A stretch of DNA of 64,000 bases from Gigaspora margarita. Its lineage: Eukaryota > Glomeromycota > Glomeromycetes > Diversisporales > Gigasporaceae. Positions 44,152 through 56,671 of the stretch are shown here, piece by piece. Positions within the stretch are counted from its first letter, which is position 1, and each line of letters opens with the position of its first letter. The stretch is taken from assembly GCA_009809945.1 (NCBI GenBank), contig WTPW01000617.1, positions 117,160 through 181,159 on the forward strand. Direction: 5' to 3'. The position numbers and the translations under genes are program-made. The notes below the pieces were generated by a model. It did no database searches, was not told where the DNA came from, and saw only the letters and a program-made list of their open reading frames with translations.

Positions 44152-44688
44152 GGGGGCATCCATAAATAACGTTATGCTTGAGGGGGGGGGTCCCCCAAAA
44201 TATAACGATTTTCCAATATGTAGGGGGGGTCCCCCCCAACATAACGCAATTTTTTTATAAAAATTTGTCTAAAACTTGTCCCAGTAGTCCAAATTAGATA
44301 ATTTTGGTATCATTCGAACCGTCTCGAGGAGAGGAATCGAATGGTACCAATTTCATTTGATTTAGATCACTGGATCACGTTTTATTAACGAAATACTATT
44401 GGTTATTATGTTTTCTTATAAAATTACTATAAAATCAATAGTATTTCGTTGATAAAACGTGATCTAGTGGTCTAAATGAAATGAGTTTGGTACCATTGGA
44501 TTCGTCTCATAGAGACGAATCGAATGGTACCAAAATCATCCAGATCGGATCACTGGGTCATTATATATTCAAGTTTTTGTAAAATTTTATATATAAACAT
44601 ACGGATTTTTAAAAATTTTTTTATATAGTAGAGGGGGGGGTCAAGAGCTACTATGTAGGGGTACATAACGTTATTTATGGATGCCCCC
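44152..44688. mobile_element. Harbinger-like element GGGGGCATCC, TTA target
   Basis: 537 bp. Ends GGGGGCATCCATAAATAACG and its complement, with TTA on both sides (44149-44151, 44689-44691). A 9-G run meets a C run near 44180-44200 and recurs at 44222-44238 and 44631-44640. The middle is an inverted repeat (about 44280-44570) with cgattcgtctc-type cores, resembling the F unit. Confidence 0.75.
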
Positions 44689-44691
44689 TTA

Positions 44692-45337
44692 CTATATGTA
44701 ATAATGTTTACTATAATTACTATGATATAGTAAATATTACTACAATTACTACTTTTTGTAGTAAATAATTACTACATACTATATATCACAATTTGAATTA
44801 TAGCAACAATCACTAGTTTAAGAATACTTTTAACTACAAGTATTGGTCGATACTATAGTACAAGTTATTAACATATAGATGAATAGATTTAGGCTATAGA
44901 TAAGTATTTAGGTTTATTTAGTATATATCTAAGTTTTTATTTTTAGCATTAAATTTAAAAAATAATATTTTTTTAGTATTGTAAAAAGATTTTATTAAAT
45001 TTAATAAAAATAAAATTAAGGTCTTGTCTTTAATATTTAAAAAAAAAAAAAATCTATGTAGAACATATACTGCTCTACCAAGTTTTATATTAAGAATAAG
45101 CCAAATTATACTTTTAAATACATTAAAAAAAAATTCTAAAAGATATAAAAAAAAGAATCCAAGAAGTTAAAACTAACTATATATATACTACTAATATTTT
45201 AATAAAGTAATTAAAATTGGTCAAAAAGCAAAAGATCAGAATGTTTAATTAGACAATTTCTTTAGTTGGATTGCAGGTATAATAGCTAGTATAGAACTTT
45301 AAAATAGACTATTTAAATTAAATACCAAAAGTATATA
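44692..45337. other. AT-rich non-coding stretch
   Basis: Degenerate short repeats (actataattactatgatat). No gene is seen. Confidence 0.5.
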
Positions 45338-45489
45338 AGGCCATGTTATTAATCACTTAATTATTTTTTATTAGAGGCCTATTTCTCTTCCTCCTCCTTA
45401 ATATAGATTTGGTCAGGTTCCTATATATAATTTCAACATTTTTTATTTTTCTTTTTTTCTAAAAAATTATCTGATTTTTGTTATTTCTC
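45338..45489. mobile_element. B-family miniature element
   Basis: AGGCCATGTTATTAATCAC to ...gttatttctc, TA on both sides (45336-45337, 45490-45491). 152 bp. Confidence 0.7.
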
Positions 45490-46254
45490 TAAAATGAAAT
45501 CAATAAAAATAGAGCAAATTTATTTAATAAATTTGTTCTATTTCTATTAATTTTATTCTATATATATAGCTAGTTGTATTCTTATTCAAGTATAATTTAC
45601 AATATATAATCTAATAAATTCTATGCCTCTAAATAGTACTTTGAAAAAAAAACAAATACAAACTTTAAAAAGCTATAATACAAAATTTTATTAATATATA
45701 TAATTATTTTTGTATTTTAAATAAAAAATAATTTCTAGTATATAAAAGATTGTACAGCGATGTTGTAATGATCAATATACATTCAATAAAAACCAGAGGC
45801 ATGTCCTCACCTTAACACAAAAAAAAAATAAAAAAAATAAAAAATTTCAAAAAAATCTCTTTCCCCTGATCCTACTTTCCAAATTCGGTAAAAAAAGAAA
45901 ACAGCAAACTACCCACTTTTTAGCTTAGAAAAGGACCAAAGAGCTATTAAGCCAAATAGTAGAGGAACAAAAATAACCTAGAGTCTATTAAAGCAGTTTA
46001 AATAAATACCTAATCTAAAAGAAAATTTTTAAAGCTTTTACAACTTTCGAAAATTTTTTGGAAAAATTTTAGAAAATCGTCTAGATCTTGTACTGCAGAT
46101 CAGTCTTAACAACAAACAAACGCGTGATCAGTACAGAGAAATAAACAAACAAATAAACCATATCAAACACATGCAAAACCAAAACAAACAACAATATGTG
46201 AACTACAAGCAAATGTGATTCTAATTATACTATTACTAGATTATAGTACAACAT

Positions 46255-46538
46255 AGGGTTCTCCAAATTCAAATCAAATCAAATAATGGGTCAATTTGAA
46301 TTTGATCAAATCAATTTGACCCTGATTTGAATTTGTTTTGATTCAAATATTTGGATTTGAATTTGATTTGAATTTGAATTTTTAATAGTAATTTTTAAAT
46401 CAAATCAAATATTTGCCAAATCAAATCAAATTTGATCAGATTTGAATTTGATCAAATCAAAAATAGTCAAATTTGAATTTGAATTTGATCAAATATTTGA
46501 TTCAAATATTTGAAGATCAAATCAAATTGCGGAACCCT
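46255..46538. mobile_element. AGGGTT element with aaatcaaat subrepeats
   Basis: 284 bp in the LINE 5' region. AGTACAACAT is duplicated perfectly (46245-46254, 46539-46548). Ends AGGGTTCTCC and AGGGTTCCGC (complement). The body is almost entirely aaatcaaat/atttgaatttg words arranged as an imperfect palindrome. The second copy is at 61145-61422. Confidence 0.85.
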
Positions 46539-46592
46539 AGTACAACATCCAAGATTAATTATATATCTATATTAACATAAGAAGGCTTAAAC

Positions 46593-47820
46593 ATGGAACG
46601 ATTCAACAACTACAAATATAGCTACTTTCAGAAACAAAGAACATCCAACCAAACTCAAGAATTAAAATACAATATATCTAAATAGACAAGGCCATTGTGA
46701 AGTGGCTGAGTTTGGAAGATCAGGAATTAGTATATCTAATCAGACAAATAGCTGAGACATATGACTAGATAGAATACAAAATCGTATCTAAACAAACAGT
46801 CTCTTTAGAAAAAACAGATTTAATCCAGAGCTTTGACTCAATACATAAGGATGCACAAACTCATTTGAATACGAAAGAAGTTTTAATCCTGGCAGAATAT
46901 AGTACCATGGACTATGGTTCATTCAAACTACAAGAAGAACTTAATAACAACACAAGCAAGAACGTTGCTAGTAAAAGAAAGAGATCTAGAATCCCACAAG
47001 AGAATACAAATAAACAGTCCCTTACTCTTACTGAAACTATCATACAAAATTCTAAACGCTCCAAAGAAGATAGCACAGTTTCAGCTCAACAAAACACTAA
47101 AGGTACCATTCTATCACTAAAGGATGAACAATTTATATCAAAAACAAAGCAAGAAGATATTTATAACTCACAATGGACGGTTACTAGAAATGAGACAGAG
47201 GCTTCATAAAAACCTATTTTGGCCCCCCAAAACAAAGTAAAGCCTACTCAATTTATTACACTTTGGAATTTGTCCAAAGAAGCTAGAATCAGCCAAATAA
47301 GAAGATGATTAAATAGATACAGATGCACTAGCATCATCGAATGGCAAGAAAATAAAAATACAAAAGCAGCATATATTAAACTGGAATACAGAAGCGAAAA
47401 AGAAAGAACAATTCTAGAAAATTGTTGGTCAATTCATTATGACGCTAGTAGATTATATAGAATAACTCTAGGGTTTTTTAACAAGAAGTGCTGATTGAGA
47501 GAAATAGATTCAAAGCTAAAATAACAAACATCCCAAATCATATCCCAGAAATAGCGCTTCTCTGACAACTTAAGTCACATAAAGTAGAAACACTTCATAT
47601 TTTCTTGAATAGTAACAACAATCAAAGTAGCATAGCTTGGTTATATTTTAGCTTCTAAATAGATCTTGAAAATAGTGTCAACTCCACATTATACAGTTAT
47701 AATACAAAATTAGTATGGAGTAAAGCCGCGAGCATAATAGGTACAAATACATATAAGAACATAGGTGCCAGAAAGAACTTACTAAGAGGAAGTCTATTAG
47801 ACAAAACCAACATTGGTTCA
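46593..47820 (+). pseudogene. LINE ORF1-like region
   Basis: Begins near an ATG at 46593. Includes KWLSLEDQELVYLIRQIAET (near 46700) and the open stretch 46865-47209, which has a basic cluster KRKRS (possible nuclear or nucleic-acid-binding signal). Then FITLWNLSKEARISQIRR, IIEWQENKNTKAAYIKLEYR and a hydrophobic/aromatic segment follow to about 47500, resembling the RRM-like domain of fungal LINE ORF1 proteins. Several in-frame stops. The B-family element at 47836 interrupts its 3' part, and a Ser/Arg-rich segment resumes at 48370-48570. Confidence 0.6.
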
Positions 47821-47835
47821 AGTACTCAAAGGATA

Positions 47836-48367
47836 AGGGAAGTGACAAAAATCAGGTGATTTTTTAGGGGGGGGAGGGGGTAAAAAAAGTTGAAATTATA
47901 TATAAGAACCTGACTATATATGGGGGCCTGTCAATTAAAACACGGCTTATGGCATTTTTTGCAAAAATGAGTTAACAATACTATCAAATAAAGCATGCTT
48001 TTGATTATATAATTTAGCATTTAAAGCATCAATTTACATAATAAAATTTTTGTCGATGCCTATTTTTCTAAATGCCGTATGTAAATAGAAGCGATCTAAA
48101 AATAGATTTTAGAAATTAGCTTGTTGATCTTTGCTGCATAGCCATAGCAAAGAGCTTATATAATTAGCTAATTCATGTAGATCAAACAGGTGCTACTAAT
48201 AATAGATCATCATTGTTGTTGTTATACTAAATTTCAAACGTGATTTTCTCAAAATGGAAAAAAAGCCATAAGCCATGTTTTAATTGACAGGCCCTCATAT
48301 ATATTAAAGAAGAGAGAGGGAAGTAGGCCTCTGATAAAAAATAATCAGGTGATTAATGACACAGCTC
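47836..48367. mobile_element. B-family element interrupted by a second element
   Basis: AGGGAAGTGACAAAAATCAG at the left, ...atgacacagctc at the right, TA on both sides (47834-47835, 48368-48369). The B body stops at about 47921 and resumes at 48297 around a 375-bp insertion. Confidence 0.8.
47922..48296. mobile_element. GGGCCTGTCAATTAAAACA element
   Basis: Inverted ends GGGCCTGTCAATTAAAACAC and GGGCCTGTCAATTAAAACAT (complement) extend through ggcttatggc. It sits in a tatata run, so the exact duplication cannot be fixed. Non-coding. Confidence 0.75.
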
Positions 48368-48693
48368 TAACAAAAGTCAAGAAACAGGCATATTCTTCTT
48401 TTTCTAGAGAGAAAAGACCACAGTCAGATTCACGATCAAGTTCTAAAGAACGTTCAAGACCCAATAAGTCAGTTAACTTAGGTTCCAAAGCAAAGTATAC
48501 AGAAAAAGAAAATATCTGCCAAACTGACTTATTACAAGAAATTTTGAAAAGATTAAAAAATTACACGTAAGCAGGTATGGAAGTGGCACAGTAATTCAAT
48601 TTAACCAACCAGATTGCATAGATTGAACCATCTAGATATCCCAGAAGGAAGTGCCCTCACGCTCCTAATGGCGCCCCAGTTGAATCAACGAAT

Positions 48694-49640
48694 ATGAATA
48701 AGACAAAGCTACCTGCAAGCACTCTTATCCAAAACATGCCATACCATTATAGAACACAAAGCAGGAATACTAATATTAGAATAAGTAATATTCAGAGTAA
48801 ACACTTAGCATATAATAATCATATCAACATTAATAACACTTCTGGTTATCAAGATAGTACTTTTAAAATAGCATGTCACAACCTTAATGGTTTAAAACAA
48901 AACAATCAAAAACTTTGGACATTAATGAAATAGGCTAAAGAAGATAGAATTAATATACTAGGTCTGGCTGAAACATATTAATAGCAAGGAGAGCCACTTC
49001 CTAACCCTATGAGACAAAAATTTCGTGAGTTTTTGGGCAAATGCAAATCAGAACAAGAAGAAAGGCTCGGGGTAGGCCTGCTAATCAATAAGCAATAGCA
49101 AAAATATCTTGATAAATTGATCGATTGAATGAATATGCAATAGAATCAAAATTTTATCTTAAAAATTGCAAACTTACTATCATTATGGTTTATATCCCAC
49201 CTAATGATCAAGAAACAAATAAGCGCATTTAACAAAAAATTGTCACCAAATATATGAATAGATCCATAAATTCATACTTTATTATACTTGGAAATTTTAA
49301 TCACATCCCAGATATGGACCTTAACAAATCATCACAATCTGAACCCCAATATAACAAAAAATTTCCACTTCACAAATAAATGCAAAGGCAGGATTTCTTT
49401 GATTTTTACAAACTAGCTAACCCTAGTAGAAGGGAATTTACCTGGTCTAACAGAAGATCAAGTATAAGAATTGATCAGATATGGTTCTCGGAGAATTTTT
49501 TGGATTTTTTTGAAAATGCATACATTTCATACATGGATGTTTGTACTGGAAGTGACCACAACCTAGTAGCAGCAAGCTTTAACATGCACAGACTGATTTC
49601 AAAAATTTTACTGGTCCCAAACTACAAAAAAATATGACAG
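48694..49640 (+). pseudogene. LINE endonuclease domain
   Basis: FKIACHNLNGLKQNNQKL (near 48860) and ILGLAETY (near 48955) are the N-terminal motifs of the APE-type endonuclease. LGNFNHIPDMDLNK (near 49290) has Asn in place of the usual Asp of GDFN. The C-terminal part REFTWSNRRSSIRIDQIW ... GSDHNLVAASF (49430-49580) keeps the SDH motif. Stops at 48931 and elsewhere break the frame. Confidence 0.8.
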
Positions 49641-50479
49641 ATGGGTTTTTGAATATGAAAAAGCAAATAAAGAAAACTGAGAGCAATACCAGGAAGATTT
49701 ATACAACTTTTTATCCAAAAGAAGCAGCTTAAAAATATCAGAGTCAGACCAGGTCAAAGCGAGTCTTATAACTCAAATAGCAATAGATAGAATGTGGGAG
49801 TTCTTCAAAGATGGAATCATTTTTGCTACAAAGAGAAATATCCCTTTCAAGATAATAAAAGGTTCTCAACCTGAATACAAGAGTAAATATAAAAGCAAAG
49901 AGAAGAAAAGAAGATTAATATTACATACAAGTACAATACAAATAAGCAAACTATATAGAAAACTTGCAAAGATGTACAGGACGAATAAATTCACAGATAG
50001 TAGAACTTTGTTGGAATCTAACCAAATCATTTTAGAAGTCAATACCAAACTAGGTACTCAAATACAAGCCCTTTCAAATACTATAAACAAGGAATGGTTA
50101 GATGATCTTAAAGGATAGTAGCATGTGCTCTTCAGACGATGGGGTCTAGAGAAAGAAAAGGAGAAGTTCAAAAATATCAAAATGCATACCAATCTCAGAT
50201 GCAAAATGTTACAAAATGATCAAGGAAGGATGCTTAGAAACCTCCTTGACAACCTTTTTGAAGTATTAAATCAGATCGTATTCTAGAAAATGAAAATGGT
50301 CAGTTAGTCTTAATATCAGACCCAACAGAAGTTAAGCGCAGAACTCAACAACATTTTTAAGCATAGTACCAAAGTAAAAATACCTCTAATGAGAAGATCA
50401 CCAAGGATTGGAAGCAAATTTACGTACCCAAAGAAGAAATCAAGGATGAATGGTATAAAACACTATTAACAGCCATAAC

Positions 50480-51395
50480 AATAGATGAATAGTCCTCGAT
50501 GCTTTCAAATCTTAAGAACAAAACTGCTCCGAGAATTTTGAGAATTGGCTATCTCTTGATCAAAAATGTAAACCAAAAAACACAGGAATGGTTTATAAGT
50601 TTCGCAAGTCACTGCCTGGCCTTAGGCCTTATATCTACAAAGTAGAAGCTTGCCCAAATCTTTCTAATTTCCAAAGAAGATATATAGGACTTATCCTTAA
50701 ATAGTATCCGTCCAATAGTGCTGCTAGAAACCTTTTGCAAGTGCGTCACTAGAATTCTAACACAAAGGCTAGCAACTATTTTTAAGGATAAGAATATACT
50801 TTCAGGACCCAATTTTGCTGGTCTTCCTAGAAACTTGACAGCTAAACCTATCAGCATATTAAACTCGTTAATAGAAGATGCTAAGGAAAATAGAAAAAAG
50901 CTTTGGTTAGTTTTCCAAGATATGAGAAAAGCCTTCGATTCAGTTCTACTCCCAATGCTTAAGCTCGCAATGCAAAGGTTTAGAGTTCCAAAAATAGCGA
51001 TATCATTCATCCTAAATTTGTTTGATCAAAGGAAGGCAAAGGTTATTATACACTATGGCACATCTAGTGAATTTTTTGCCTCAGTAGGTATAGAACAAAG
51101 AGAAGTGATCTCGCCACTTCTATGGCGAGTCTTTTATAATCCACTACTTTTTAGAATACAAAATGACCAGACCCTAGGATACTTCCTTTACTTGACAGTT
51201 CCTACAGACCTGTGCTCAGGTAATACAATTAGCTCATTCACAAAACAAGCAGCAATCACCTATGCAGACGATACTATCTGAGTGGCAAGTGGCAAAGAGC
51301 AGATGCAAGAAATAATTAGAATAGCAGAGAATTTTTATACCATGAATCATATTACAATTAACGGAAAGAAAACCAAACTACTGGTCTTCAATTCA
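50480..51395 (+). pseudogene. LINE reverse transcriptase domain
   Basis: The longest open stretch (50718-51281) reads LLETFCKCVTRILTQRL, then FQDMRKAFDS (catalytic Asp, motif A), REVISPLLWRVFYNPLL (motif B region) and ITYADDTI (motif C, both Asp kept) before a TGA. The thumb-side INGKKTKLLVFNSK leads straight into the insertion site at 51399. The catalytic residues survive, but the frame is broken upstream and downstream. Confidence 0.85.
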
Positions 51396-51809
51396 AAGTA
51401 GAGATGGAGATCGGTCATAAAATGATCAATTACTTGGTTAAATTGATCATGATTGAACTTGAAATTCTGCTCGAGCATGATCGATCATAAAATTTTGATC
51501 GATCATAGAATTTTGATCAATCATAGAATTTTGATCGATCACAAGATCTTAATCGATTATTTCGAGCAATCATATGTTTTAATCGATCACCCCGTCAACT
51601 TGAAAAAAAATCTCAAAAAAAAATTTTTGCTTTGAACCAAAAATAAAAAATAAATAATTTGTTTTTCATGATATATAGCAAAAACTAACAATCTTAAAAT
51701 TAAATTACATTTTATAATTTATTATTTGAATAATATACATATATAATATATATTATATGATGATCACTTGTACTAACAAAATACCAAAATTTTCAAGAAA
51801 ATAAATTTT

Positions 51810-52810
51810 AATAAACGAACTGTAGAGAGGCAGGGAACCGGAAGTAAATAAGACAGCACTTGTCATTTAGAAGTAAAGCTCATAGACTACCTGCTGGCAA
51901 GCTTAGAGTTTATCACTTACTGCAGAAGAAGATGGACTGCACTTGTCGTTTAGAGATAGAGCTCATAGACTATATGCCGACAAGTTCAAAGTTTATTACT
52001 TACCGAAAAGCAAGTACCACCCCACTCAAAGGAGTGCTATCATATAGCTGATTAAAATTAGTCAAGGAACAACCTACTCTCTTTATAACTGTACAAGTGA
52101 ACCTTTGGTGTCGACGACCTTTCAAATTATTTTTTAACAAAAGTGGGCTTTTTGGCATACCCTCTCCAAAAGATCAGCAATGTTTACTCTGTCCAAATTG
52201 GGAAAGCACCGGTCATTTTGAATTTTAGGTTCCAAGTGTAAATAAAGGACCACGTGAAAATGTTTTAGAGAAACCATGAGTTAGTATCTATTGCTAGAAT
52301 TTTCTAGCACGTTCCTTTTTCTTAGATTTTTTTTTTTGTTTTGTGTTCCTTATGTTCGTTAATTTTTCAAGCTTGTTTTTTTTTCGTTTTCCTTTTCTTT
52401 TCTCATTTGTTTTTTTTCTTTTTTGGGTTCTCGTATAGGTTTAGTAGTTCTCCCTCTTTTTTTATTTTTCTCTTTTACTTTCGTATTTTTGTTTGTTTTT
52501 TGTAGTGATAGGATTTTTTTTACGCCTTGTTCTGAAGGCTAGAGAAAGAAGATTAAGGAAGAAAAGCAATCTTGACAAGGCTAGCAACCACCATCCACTG
52601 ACCCAAGGAAGTTTCTTCAGTGAGTTGGAGGCCCAAGGATAGAAAAAATATTGCTGTAGCAGATCGCATCTGGGCACTTTAAAGCAGCCAGGTGAGTCTT
52701 TATTGCAGAAAAAGAAAGGTCAAAGGCATTAGTTGGAGACTTTATTGTATATAATATGTACACATTCTTTAGTTAATAAAGGCAGGATTGCTAAGTTTAA
52801 AAAAATATAT
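51810..52810 (+). pseudogene. Probable retroelement 3'-end remnant
   Basis: 51870-51945 and 51946-52018 are diverged tandem copies of a 73-bp unit (gcacttgtcrtttaga...ctcatagact). A CLLCPNWESTGHFEF segment (52172-52220) looks like a C-terminal zinc knuckle of a LINE-type protein. A T-rich stretch follows, then catctgggcac..gcagccaggtgag (shared with 14106), and the region ends at an A-rich tail near 52799. The identity is uncertain. Confidence 0.35.
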
Positions 52811-52817
52811 ATTATAA

Positions 52818-53365
52818 CTTAATTGATAATCCGCCAGTCATCAGGTGCATGATCATAGTATAACGTGATGCAGATCACTATGTAAATTACATAAGCAGGA
52901 AATGCCAAGATTTTTTGACAATTGTTCAAATAAAATTTTTTTTCGTACTAAGTTAACAGCCAAGAACCACTAATTGAAAGTTGTAGAGCTCACTGAGACG
53001 AATCTAAAGGTGGTGAGATCGTCCAAATTGGCCTGGTGGTTGCTGAGTTATCTTTAAAAAACGATTGGCTGACTATATAAAATTACTATGTAAACAAACT
53101 ATTGTTTATATAGTAATTTTATATAGTCAGCCAATCGTTTTTTAAAGATAATTCAGCAACCACCGGGCCAATTTGGACGATCTCACCACCTTTAGATTCG
53201 TCTTAGTGAGCTCTACAACTTTCAATTAGTGGCCCTTGGCTGTTAACTTAGTACGAAAAATATTTTTCCTTAGAGGCACTCGGCATTTACACTCTATATG
53301 ATAAACATATAAGATCTGCGTCATGTTACACTAAGATCGTTTGCCCAGATGACTCACGATCTACT
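52818..53365. repeat. V-family palindrome, compact copy
   Basis: Long arms are inverted around 53105: gctcactgagacgaatctaa / ttagattcgtcttagtgagc, and acgattggctgactatataa with its complement. It is better preserved than the 7000-8545 copy and still has its centre. Confidence 0.75.
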
Positions 53366-53889
53366 TATTAAATATATTTAAAAATAATACATAAATAATT
53401 TTCGTCTATCAATTGGACTCAGCGTAAAATACCTATATATTAGTTTAAAAAATATATAAAGTTTAATATATCAATTTTTAAATTTTGAGCTGCATGGGAG
53501 ACATATAGATGGACCCAAAGCCTGCTTTAAAAAAAGCATATCTATAGTCTATACTTTGGCTCTAAATCTATCTAATTTATAATTATTTTTAATCATTATC
53601 TTAATAAGTTTTAAAACAAGCCAAAATTAGTCTTTTGTTTAAGAATTAAAAAAATAGAATGCATAGAACAGAATACAAACCTATAGTAACTAAAAAGCTC
53701 TAAAACTTTGACCAAATTCTTCTATGCTTCTTTTGTAACTAGGGGTTTATACCTTATTTTATTACCATAAATAATATTAGCATTTTATTCTATCAATTCA
53801 ACAATCCAAGTCATTTAAACACTAATCCTAACCTTAAAAACCTAACAAACAATTCCTTTAAGGAAAGTGCAGTAAATCACGTAATTTTC
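53366..53889. other. AT-rich non-coding stretch
   Basis: No gene or bounded element is recognised. Confidence 0.5.
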
Positions 53890-53959
53890 TAGAGGGTCAC
53901 CCATCTATCATGTCCTATATATATATAGTATAAACAGCCAATAATATTGAAGCAAAATC

Positions 53960-54264
53960 GATTATTAGTTAATCGCAGATAGTTGCTACATAGTAAAGTC
54001 TAAATTCTACTATATTAATCGATAATTATTGATTAAGTAAACTTGTTTGGAATATCAAAATACATATACTCTGAAATTTTTATTAAAATTGAAGAATTTT
54101 TTATTATTTAACTTTTAATTTTTACATTCGTTGAATATATTTTTTTAAAAAAATTTAATTTTTCCGTCGAACGTAAAAATCAAAAGTCAATTAATAAAAA
54201 ATTCTCTAATACTTATAAAATTTTGTGGTAAGTGTATTTTGACCTTCTGAATAAGTTTACTTAA
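53960..54264. repeat. P-family copy, left part, cut by TTAA element
   Basis: agttgctacatagtaaagtc ... gaataagtttacttaa. The continuation (cgattttaattgattttct ... ttactatgtagcgac) is found beyond the inserted element at 58629-58705. Confidence 0.6.
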
Positions 54265-54635
54265 GGGTAGAGGATATGTAGATCAATTTTTATATGATAT
54301 GCATGGCAAATCAGGACCTTATATAAAGAATAAAAATATGCCACTGATAAAATTTTCAAAAACACAATTAATTTTTTTCAAAATTTTATATTTTTATAGA
54401 TTAAAATATGCTTTTTCTAAAGATATAAATTTTAATAAACAATTTATTTTAAAAAAGTATACTTGTATATATCATAAAGTTTGCTGCGGTAGTGTTTCGA
54501 TCCGCAATCTGGCTAATTCAGATTGATCTGACAATTCGGATTAGATGCGGATATCCGTATCCGTCAATTTAATATGGATTGATTCCTAATGCATTTCGAA
54601 TAAAGGATAAGGATTATCCGGATAATAATCTTACA

Positions 54636-54716
54636 TGGGGACGCCCACAGCAAAAGCAGGGGATAGGACTATATATTATATAGTCCTCCCCTGCTTTTGC
54701 TGTGAGTGTTCCCATA
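54636..54716. repeat. Near-perfect 80-bp hairpin
   Basis: tgggga..cccacagcaaaag and caggggataggactatata pair with tatatagtcctcccctg and cttttgctgtg..tccca around an 8-base loop at about 54675. It is the most perfect short hairpin in the window and relatively GC-rich. Confidence 0.8.
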
Positions 54717-55076
54717 TATGCTTTCATTATTAGCAAATTAACATTTTATTACTAGCATTAAAATCATATTGCCTTTAAAGTATTTACATATGTAATATAA
54801 ATGTTTAAAATTTTCATACAATCCTTTAAATTATTATATATATAATGATAACAGATAACTGATAATGTGGTACCATACCAGGTATGTTGTGAGGGGCTTT
54901 GGTAACCCGACCCTACTATATATATTTATATATATATATTTTTTTTAGTTAGTTCATTCTATTTTATATTGAATATATCTTATCGTTATATACTTACCTC
55001 CAAAAATACTTTATTTGTACAATTCGCAAACGTAGCGAGCCAAACCTTTTGAACTTCTCGCACTGTACTTATAGTA

Positions 55077-55272
55077 CAGTAAACCCTCCATAAGTGCACC
55101 CCCTTGGGACCATAGGCAAAATTTTCAAAAATGTGCATTTAGAGAAGGTGTGTATTTATAGAGGGCATTTTATTAAGAGTTTTATATACTTGGGACTAAA
55201 GATTAGTTTGGATTTAGAGAGGGTATACATAGTCCGTGCATTTATAGTGGGTGCACTTATGGAGAGTTTACT
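55077..55272. mobile_element. Tc1/mariner-like miniature element
   Basis: 196 bp. Ends CAGTAAACCCTCCATAAGTG and CAGTAAACTCTCCATAAGTG (complement), flanked by TA (55075-55076, 55273-55274). Internal gtgcatttagagaagg words resemble those of the 14481 element. The frame at 55094-55381 simply crosses it. Confidence 0.85.
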
Positions 55273-56671
55273 GTACTTAGCGAACTGTACTTTTCGCACT
55301 TTTCGAACTGCACTTCCTGTACTTTCGAACTTATTGTATGTCGCATTTTCCTATTTTAGTATAGTTAGTGAAAGACAATAATAAGCGTCGCAGTAAAGTA
55401 AAAGTTATAAATACTTGACCTTTTTCGCTTCAATAAAGGATAACTCAGTTGAGTTTAAACTTCAAAATTCTCATAGTAGAAGTTAAGTTCTCTAATACTA
55501 TTCTCTTATTCTAACAAATACCGAAATCATATTTTGTTATATTCACTTGTCATAATAATCGAAAACACCTATTCGTAATTAGCCAGAGTAAAAGAACTAA
55601 TACATTTGTATTGATCCCTTTTACGTTACCTGATTAATATTAATTACTTCATTTATTGAACAACACTTGCTCCTCGTGACCCTAAATTCGTAACCCATTC
55701 ATATAACATCATTAAGAATCTTAACGATCAGAATTGAAAGTAAAACCCTGTGACCGATTCTGAACTTTTGTGACACGTGATATCGTGAACTGAATTCACG
55801 ATTGAAGCATATGCCAATCTGAATTTGCACGAAAGAATATTCGAATTCAATTCGAATGACCTTTAACAAATAGGATCGAAATACTAATTTCTATAATTGA
55901 ATTCGAATTAATCCGAATTACTAATCCGAATTAAAAATTCGAATTATAATCGAATCTGTTGAAGCAATCTGAATTCAATCCCGGATGGCCTTTTCAAAAT
56001 AGGATCGAAACACTATGCTGCGGTAGCCTCAAATTTGCTAGGATTGCACAAAATCGTTAATTTTGATTGGCTAGATCATATGATCATCATATGAATTTTG
56101 TAAACAAAAAATTAATACCCAATTTCTAACTACATATTGCTAAGCGAATATCTAACCAATATTAATGATTTTACTACCATTAGAATCACAAATACCTATT
56201 CTACAACTTTTAAAATGAATTTTAAAATAACTTACTTAATAAAATTTTCTTTAATTTTAAAAAGAAAAAAATTTTGCCATCAAGATCATATGAAAAATGA
56301 TGGAGCTTCGATCCTACTTTTAAAAAGCAATCCGGATTGAATTCGGATTCTCTTTTATGTATCCAGATGAATTCGGTTATAATCTGAATTAGTAAATTCG
56401 GATTCAATCCGTAAAAATTTCTTAACTAGCCAATCAAAAATCGTGATTTTCAAAAAATCCGCTTTCATTCCGATTGGTTAATTTTTATAGATCATTTCGT
56501 GATTTTACAAGATAAGATTAGCTAATAGGTTTACATTAAAACGAACCCAAAGTAAAATATTTTGCAAAATATAACTGTATTAATAGTATTAATTAATAAA
56601 AAAAATCAGCGAATGGTTGGGGGCGTGCCATTTATCACGTGATTTATACCATGGATACATGGGTCAGGGTA

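Larger units (their letters stand above)
54491..56014. mobile_element. AGTGTTTCGATCC element, first of a pair
   Basis: 1524 bp. Ends AGTGTTTCGATCC/GGATCGAAACACT. TTGCTGCGGT (54481-54490) and ATGCTGCGGT (56015-56024) give a 9-of-10 duplication. Subterminal words are ggattatccggat / gaattcaatccgaatt. The interior holds a hairpin (54636-54716), a mariner-like miniature element (55077-55272) and, at 55400-55435, a tataaatac and caataaagga pair that could belong to a solo LTR, though I cannot define its limits. Confidence 0.75.

Noticed and set aside
46914..47120. 68-residue frame overlapping the LINE ORF1 region
   Set aside because: Out of frame with the ORF1-like protein, which has the more protein-like composition.
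50609..51010. 133-residue minus frame
   Set aside because: It is the antisense of the reverse transcriptase domain.
54890..55700. Possible solo LTR (tgttgtgagggg start, tataaat and caataaa inside, caaca near 55660)
   Set aside because: The 5-bp sequences outside the putative ends do not match and the ends themselves are uncertain.
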